A stretch of DNA of 10,334 nt from DAMCAP01 sp964370205 (lineage in GTDB: Bacteria > Bacillota > Clostridia > Oscillospirales > Ruminococcaceae): the NCBI GenBank assembly GCA_964370205.1, contig CAYJIK010000069.1, forward strand, positions 1 to 10,334, in the 5' to 3' direction. The stretch's first letter is position 1; every line of letters begins with the position of its first letter. Below, piece after piece: positions 7,037 through 10,334 of this stretch. The position numbers and the translations under genes are program-made. The notes below the pieces were generated by a model. That model saw only the letters and a list, made by a program, of their open reading frames with translations, made no database searches and had not been told where the DNA came from.

Positions 7037-7049
7037 GGTTCGCTATTTG

Positions 7050-8111
7050 CTATGGCTTGCGCTTTTTTACATTTCGCCTTAGCTTTGTTATACCTTTTGC
7101 ACCGCCTATATCCTTATACATAACGTCGAGCTTTTGTTTGCCTCTAAGTCCTTCGTATGTTCGGCTTTTTGCGAGCTTTAGATAGCTTGCCAGACGGCGT
7201 TCGTCCAGGTCGCCGCTTTCCACGGCGGCTTGCACAGCGCATCCCGGCTCACCTTTATGAGTGCAGTCGGTGAACTTGCAAGCTGTCGCAAGCTCCTCGA
7301 TGTCGCCGAATGTCTCGGATACGTCTAGGCCGTCTAAACTTATCCCCCTCATACCGGGTGTGTCGATAACCACACCGCCGAATGGACATATGTACATCTC
7401 CCTTGCGGTGGTGGTGTGCTTGCCTTTATCCATGTGAGACACATCGTTTGTGTCTATAAGCTCCTCACCCATAACGGCGTTTATGATGGTTGACTTACCC
7501 ACCCCCGATGAGCCGATAAAGGTGACAGTCTTACCCTCGGTGATATACTGCCTGAACTTGTCCTGCACATTTTCCTCGAAAGCGGACGTGGTGATGATGT
7601 CGGCGAATAGCGCTACACTCTGCACTTCGGCGAGCTTCTCCTCGACGTCTTCACACAGGTCGGTTTTGGTGAGTACTACAACAGGTGTTGCGCCGCCGTC
7701 GTACACCATTGAGAGATACCGCTCAAGGCGGTTTAAGTTGTAGTTTTGGTTCAGTGACATACAGATGAACACGGTGTCAATATTGGCGGCGACCACCTGC
7801 ATCTGACCTGACACACCTACAGCGTCACGCATAAATATGCCGGTTCTGCTAAGGATATTATGGATAACTGCTTGACGCTCTGTGGTGTTTTCGTTGTATT
7901 GCACCATGACATAGTCGCCTACGGCGGGGAACAGCGCACGGTTTTCGAGGGTGTGGCGCATTTTACCTGATATCTCGGCGTACATGTCGCCGTCTTTTGT
8001 TACTATTCGGTAGCCACCCTTGTGCTGTGCTGTTACTCGGGCGAGGGTGAGGTCATGGTATGCTTTTGCTTCGGTTAGTATGCGTTCTGAAACGCCATAC
8101 CGGTTTATCAT
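7050..8111 (-). CDS. rsgA: Ribosome small-subunit biogenesis GTPase RsgA
   Basis: RsgA (YjeQ/YloQ) is a circularly permuted GTPase that helps mature the 30S subunit in the cytoplasm. The permuted motif order is clear in the 353 residues: G4 TKTD at 148-151, G5 TSA at 175-177, the P-loop GSSGVGKS at 200-207, a G2 region HTTTAR at 232-237, and G3 DTPG at 250-253. A zinc knuckle follows with C278, C283, H285 and C291 (CKFTDCTHKGEPGC). The N-terminal 100 residues fit the OB-fold domain. The ATG at 8111 has GGAGG (8122-8118) six bases upstream. Length and motifs are complete, so the gene should be functional. It is a normal chromosomal gene, which makes its position between phage virion and lysis genes notable. 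It is transcribed from the promoter at 8373-8400 through a leader with a 22-codon ORF, and ends at the terminator at 7002-7036. Confidence 0.97.
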   Translation of the reverse strand: MINRYGVSERILTEAKAYHDLTLARVTAQHKGGYRIVTKDGDMYAEISGKMRHTLENRALFPAVGDYVMVQYNENTTERQAVIHNILSRTGIFMRDAVGVSGQMQVVAANIDTVFICMSLNQNYNLNRLERYLSMVYDGGATPVVVLTKTDLCEDVEEKLAEVQSVALFADIITTSAFEENVQDKFRQYITEGKTVTFIGSSGVGKSTIINAVMGEELIDTNDVSHMDKGKHTTTAREMYICPFGGVVIDTPGMRGISLDGLDVSETFGDIEELATACKFTDCTHKGEPGCAVQAAVESGDLDERRLASYLKLAKSRTYEGLRGKQKLDVMYKDIGGAKGITKLRRNVKKRKP

Positions 8112-8148
8112 GTAATACCTCCGTAGGTGCTTGGAGGTGGTTTTATTC

Positions 8149-8217
8149 CTAGCTTCCGAACACCTTTTCTGCTGTTTTTGTTTTATGGGGCATACGTTTT
8201 TTGTTCGTTATATTCAT
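8149..8217 (-). CDS. 22-residue basic leader ORF upstream of rsgA
   Basis: An ATG at 8217 lies eight bases after a perfect AAAGGAGG. The 22 codons encode a Lys-rich peptide (MNITNKKRMPHKTKTAEKVFGS) ending in TAG at 8151-8149. Its stop is 37 bases before the rsgA start and both lie in one transcript from the promoter at 8373-8400. The ribosome binding site is as good as that of rsgA itself, which supports real translation. It could be a coupling or attenuation leader peptide or a small protein. I know no family. Frame extension to 8400 is open but would start upstream of the promoter, so it is not used. Confidence 0.5.
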   Translation of the reverse strand: MNITNKKRMPHKTKTAEKVFGS

Positions 8218-8256
8218 AAGACATACCTCCTTTATGTGTTTGGTTGGTCTGTGAAA

Positions 8257-8307
8257 GCCTTGTCCACGGACAAGGCAGTGAAAGGTGAAGGTGTCGCTAA
8301 AGCGACA
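8257..8307 (-). promoter_or_regulatory. Two hairpins in the rsgA leader
   Basis: Within the untranslated leader two perfect short hairpins follow each other: TGTCGCT pairs with AGCGACA (8292-8298 and 8301-8307), and GCCTTGTCC pairs with GGACAAGGC (8257-8265 and 8268-8276). They lie between the promoter and the 22-codon ORF and could control transcription or ribosome access. On the plus strand the first hairpin runs into TTTTT (8308-8312), so it might also stop antisense transcription. No known riboswitch core is visible. Confidence 0.45.
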
Positions 8308-8372
8308 TTTTTGAGAAATCGCTTCGCTCTTCCTTTTCTCTGCTTCGCACATACCGTTTAGTATCTGCTCAC

Positions 8373-8400
8373 AGTATAGCATATGGGGGAGAAATGTCAA
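8373..8400 (-). promoter_or_regulatory. Strong sigma-A promoter of the leader ORF and rsgA
   Basis: On the minus strand a perfect TTGACA (8400-8395), 16-base spacer and TATACT (8378-8373) are seen, with TG one base before the -10. Transcription should begin around 8366, giving a leader of about 150 bases before the 22-codon ORF and about 255 before rsgA. Confidence 0.85.
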
Positions 8401-8474
8401 TGTGGGATGAGGTGTTGGTTGGTGGATGTGTGTAGGTGGTGGCTATGGAGCTTTTGCGTTGCTCCACTGAGGGA

Positions 8475-8624
8475 GGTAGCGTAAATAAGAACGTCGGGGG
8501 AGTGGCCATCTGCCCAAGGGGCAGAAACAAACGGAAACTTCGCCCGTCTGGGGCGAAGCTTCTGTTTGTTAGTCGGTGCTAGCACCGACATGGCCACTCC
8601 CCCGACGTTCTTGTTTACGCTACC
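8475..8624. repeat. 150-base four-way cloverleaf-forming inverted repeat
   Basis: The outer arms (8475-8509 and 8590-8624) pair over 35 bp with one T-G pair. Three hairpins fill the interior: 8510-8515 with 8519-8524, a 20-position stem 8526-8545 with 8551-8570 (one G-T, one A-C), and the palindrome 8572-8589. Only single A residues at 8525 and 8571 remain unpaired at the junction. The G-T pairs slightly favour a plus-strand RNA (two wobbles against one). It could be a structured RNA, a small transposon-like element with terminal repeats GGTAGCG/CGCTACC, or a cruciform protein-binding site. No target-site duplication is visible at its ends, and I recognise no known family. No clear plus-strand promoter precedes it. 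Confidence 0.85.
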
Positions 8625-8762
8625 GGCCGGCCCGAGTGATACCGCTGTTACTCTGCAAATCCACCTGAACATTTTCGCTAACTTTCGGTAGGGGTAGTTC
8701 GATTTTTCTAGTTACCCTGCCACAGTCCTCCGTATACTTTAACCTGAAGAAGTAACTTGGGC

Positions 8763-8799
8763 AAAAAAACGAGTTGCTCCGCTAACGCGAAACAACTCG
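8763..8799 (-). terminator. Intrinsic terminator of the lysis cassette
   Basis: On the minus strand 8799-8770 folds into a continuous 13-bp stem with a GUUA loop (CGAGUUG, UUU, CGC paired with GCG, GAG, CAACUCG; two U-G pairs), followed by seven Ts (8769-8763). On the plus strand the middle of this stem does not pair, so the terminator acts on minus-strand transcripts. It lies about 95 bases after the endolysin stop, preceded by the hairpin at 8801-8840. Confidence 0.88.
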
Positions 8800-8841
8800 G
8801 GGGCTTTGAGGCAGAATGCAAGCACCGACATTCAAAGCCCG
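8770..8841. repeat. Second, shorter copy of the structured element
   Basis: This region shares ordered short blocks with the stretch around the cloverleaf: GTTGCTCCRCTRA (8458 and 8773 onward), TCGGGGG (8494 and 8797), GGCAGAA, TGC[T/A]AGCACCGACAT (ending 8591 and 8831), and CCCG. Between the TCGGGGG and the shared core lies a different stem, GGGCTTTGA (8801-8809) with TCAAAGCCC (8832-8840). The stem sequence differs from the cloverleaf's but is again complementary. It overlaps the terminator of the lysis cassette. Confidence 0.55.
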
Positions 8842-8894
8842 TAATATTATTGCCGTTTTATCCGTGATTATTCAAGGGTAGATACAAAGTAAGC

Positions 8895-9680
8895 CTACAA
8901 CTCGCTTTTTAATAGTTCATGTATCGCTTTAAGTTCGTCACGTATCTCTGTGAGTAGGTCTGTCACGTTATCGACGCTTCCCTCGGGAACTGTCGGTATC
9001 TCGGGGTCTGTCGGCTGTTCGGGGGCAGTTTCAAAAGCTTCATAACAGTAGTTCAGGTCGCATGGGCCACTTACGCCGTCACAGCGTCCCTCATCACCTT
9101 TATACTGCCACATGCTGTACTCTCTGTTTATTTGTGACTCCATCAGTGCCTGATTGCCTCTGTAGTCCGCTATCCATAGGCGGTAGTCGGACAGTATACC
9201 TGCATCGAGATGAGCGTTGTAAAACGAGGTGTACGTGTAAAAACAGCTCTGGTAGCCTGCCTCGTTTATTCTATCCAAAAATGCCTTTGTAGCAAGGGAC
9301 AGCCCTTGTTTGCCCTGCGAGGTCAGGACGGGATTGCTGGTTTCTTCAATGTCAAACGCTATGGGGTAGGTGACGCTATACGGCTTTATCAGCTCCAGTA
9401 TCTCGTCGGCGGCGACTAGGGCGGCGGCGGTGTCTCGAGTGTAGCTGTAGACATACACTCCCACGTCAAGTCCTGCCTCTATAGCGCCTCTCATATGCTC
9501 GTGGTACATGCTGTCCAGTCCGCCATTACCCTCTATGCGCCCGTCATACCCTGCCCAGCCCACTCGGACAATAACAAAACTCATGCCCGACTGTTTTACC
9601 CTCTCAAAATCCACCTTGCCCTGATATTTGCTTATATCTATACCGTCCAGCGTCGGTATAGCTTTTATAAAACTGCTCAT
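8895..9680 (-). CDS. GH25 lysozyme endolysin
   Basis: The 261-residue product is a glycoside hydrolase family 25 muramidase, which cuts the MurNAc-GlcNAc bond of peptidoglycan. The GH25 domain covers about residues 10-215: GIDISKYQG (13-21) with Asp15, the catalytic FDIEE (109-113) with Asp110 and Glu112, LWIADY (168-173), MWQYKG (190-195) and CDLNYCY (207-213). A Pro-rich linker (PTDPEIPTVPEG, 223-234) leads to a C-terminal amphipathic helix, NVTDLLTEIRDELKAIHELL (238-257), instead of a known wall-binding repeat domain. No signal peptide is present, so export depends on the holin encoded 25 bases upstream. GGGAG (9693-9689) lies eight bases before the ATG. It is the last gene of the lysis cassette. 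Confidence 0.95.
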   Translation of the reverse strand: MSSFIKAIPTLDGIDISKYQGKVDFERVKQSGMSFVIVRVGWAGYDGRIEGNGGLDSMYHEHMRGAIEAGLDVGVYVYSYTRDTAAALVAADEILELIKPYSVTYPIAFDIEETSNPVLTSQGKQGLSLATKAFLDRINEAGYQSCFYTYTSFYNAHLDAGILSDYRLWIADYRGNQALMESQINREYSMWQYKGDEGRCDGVSGPCDLNYCYEAFETAPEQPTDPEIPTVPEGSVDNVTDLLTEIRDELKAIHELLKSEL

Positions 9681-9705
9681 GTCGTTCGCTCCCTTACATT
9701 ATTGT

Positions 9706-10182
9706 TTATAAACTATTATCATTGTTATCATCGTTTTCGTCATCATCATTTTTCGCCGTCCCCTTGCTGCCCACTATCTGTCCCAGTGTATCTGTGATTA
9801 CAGGGGGAAGTGGAAGTCCGAGGTTGCCGTAGTTTTCTGTGATGGACAGGAGCTCTCTGCTAATAAAGAAGTACATAACAGCAACCCTCACATAGTCCCC
9901 CTCCGGCATAAGCATGCCGTCAAGTAGTGTACCTGTTGCCACCATACACAGCACAAGGATCTTATTCACGCCGCCCCATAGCATACACTTACTGTTTAGG
10001 TTTTTCTGTTTTATCGCAACCAGTATACCGGTTACAAAGTCCAGCACTATAAGGAAGAACAGCATCTTCAGCACACTGTCCACCTCGCCGAACATCGCTG
10101 TCACCACTGTCCCCACTACAGAGAACCCTGCACTGAGCATAGCCGACTCGGAACCGTAACTCCATATTAATTTTTTAAGCAT
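9706..10182 (-). CDS. Phage holin, TcdE-like (holin-4) family
   Basis: The 158-residue product resembles the phage holin family that includes TcdE. It has an N-terminal helix (LSAGFSVVGTVVTAMFG), LKMLFFLIVLDFVTGILVAI (38-57) with the family-typical Leu-Asp-[FY]-Val-Thr-Gly, KILVLCMVATGTLLDGML, and FFISRELLSITENYGNLGLPLPP (104-126), which matches the usual '[SN]E.LSI.EN.G.LG.P.P' ending. The C-terminus is an Asp/Asn-rich cytoplasmic tail (NDDDENDDNN). The holin would form membrane lesions that release the endolysin encoded next. The ATG at 10182 follows GAAAGGAAG by seven to eight bases; a TTG at 10242 in frame has no better site. A 13-codon ORF with its own ribosome binding site ends seven bases upstream. 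Confidence 0.9.
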   Translation of the reverse strand: MLKKLIWSYGSESAMLSAGFSVVGTVVTAMFGEVDSVLKMLFFLIVLDFVTGILVAIKQKNLNSKCMLWGGVNKILVLCMVATGTLLDGMLMPEGDYVRVAVMYFFISRELLSITENYGNLGLPLPPVITDTLGQIVGSKGTAKNDDDENDDNNDNSL

Positions 10183-10186
10183 TTTT

Positions 10187-10228
10187 TTACTTCCTTTCTG
10201 CGAGGTTGAAAATTTTATTTTCAACCAT
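10187..10228 (-). CDS. 13-codon leader ORF before the holin gene
   Basis: An ATG at 10228 follows GCAGAAAGGAA by one to two bases and encodes MVENKIFNLAERK, with TAA at 10189-10187. The same GCAGAAAGGAA recurs before the holin start, so the ribosome site is duplicated. A 9-bp hairpin, GGTTGAAAA with TTTTCAACC (10204-10226), spans most of the leader and touches its start codon. Timing of holin synthesis is often controlled at translation, so a regulatory leader is plausible, but its short spacing to the first site leaves real translation in doubt. Confidence 0.35.
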   Translation of the reverse strand: MVENKIFNLAERK

Positions 10229-10236
10229 ATTCCTTT

Positions 10237-10318
10237 CTGCAAGTTTTGTGTGGATTTTGTAGCATATCGCTAATATGACACAAAAACTGAGGCTTTGCCG
10301 AAGAACACAAAACTGCAG
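10237..10318. repeat. Imperfect inverted repeat upstream of the lysis cassette
   Basis: CTGCAAGTTTTGTGT (10237-10251) is complementary to ACACAAAACTGCAG (10305-10318) apart from one bulged base. The interior holds CATAT-N5-ATATG (10263-10277) at its left half. It may be a hairpin in the leader of the holin transcript or a protein site. No gene is confidently visible here; the upstream gene of the cassette, if any, is beyond the window. Confidence 0.55.
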
Positions 10319-10334
10319 TTGTAGCTGCAGTTGT
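10311..10334. repeat. Two tandem 12-base units at the window edge
   Basis: AACTGCAGTTGT and AGCTGCAGTTGT lie side by side with one difference and run to the edge, so the array may continue. Read on the minus strand one frame gives TTAATTA, so it could be the end of a coding repeat. Confidence 0.4.

Noticed and set aside
8475..8624. The palindrome could be a hairpin-telomere resolution site of a linear plasmid-prophage.
   Set aside because: Those sites are uninterrupted palindromes; this one has three internal hairpins and no protelomerase gene nearby.
8397..8672. An open minus-strand frame of about 90 codons runs through the cloverleaf region.
   Set aside because: It is explained by the inverted repeat, has no ribosome site, and its start lies beyond the lysis terminator with no promoter.
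8475..8841. The hairpins could be integron attC sites.
   Set aside because: The paired RYYYAAC and GTRRRY-type core boxes are not in the right places and there is no cassette gene between them.
842..10272. The 9-mer ATCGCTAAT occurs near 843, 6003 and 10266 and might be att sites or operators.
   Set aside because: Nine-base repeats are expected many times by chance in 10 kb, and the flanks do not match.
1..10334. CRISPR arrays, tRNA and rRNA genes.
   Set aside because: No regularly spaced repeats, no T-loop GTTCRA-type context with a cloverleaf of tRNA size, and no rRNA segments were seen on either strand by eye.

Overview
The window looks like part of a chromosome from a low-to-mid GC Gram-positive bacterium, most likely a gut-type clostridium. 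The reasons are strong AGGAGG-type ribosome binding sites before nearly every gene, sigma-A-like promoters, a Gram-positive form of RsgA, and phage genes of the kind carried by Firmicutes phages. It is a scaffold: two runs of exactly 100 Ns (1206-1305 and 2842-2941) are placeholder gaps, so true distances and frames across them are unknown.

Layout. At the left edge a host-type lipoprotein gene is cut by the window end (465 to 1, minus) and has its own promoter at 547-575. After about 490 bases with no secure gene comes a plus-strand block of phage virion genes: a 28-residue ORF, a zinc-ribbon protein, a likely scaffold, the major capsid protein with an extra C-terminal Ig-like domain, a small head-tail connector candidate, a large propeller-like neck or tail protein resembling podovirus nozzle proteins, and a coiled-coil protein that may be an ejection protein. 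The block ends at a near-ideal terminator (5837-5889). No terminase, portal, integrase or replication gene is present.

Everything to the right lies on the minus strand. A stand-alone DUF3825 gene has a promoter whose -35 box is flanked by an inverted repeat. The housekeeping GTPase gene rsgA has a very good promoter, a hairpin-bearing leader and an upstream 22-codon ORF. Then comes a structure-rich spacer (about 8401-8894), and finally a phage lysis cassette, read from right to left: leader peptide, holin, GH25 endolysin, terminator.

The least explained part is the spacer. It holds a 150-base sequence that folds almost completely into a four-way cloverleaf (35-bp closing stem plus three hairpins). 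A second, shorter sequence nearby (8770-8841) shares the same short blocks in the same order around a different but still self-complementary stem. The second copy contributes the terminator of the lysis cassette. I do not recognise this element as a named RNA or transposon.

How the genes relate: the plus block would build a virion and the holin/endolysin pair would release it, but they are on opposite strands and separated by a host housekeeping gene. The window therefore shows a rearranged or decayed prophage, two separate phage insertions, a scaffolding join, or a domesticated capsid locus. The sequence alone does not decide between these.
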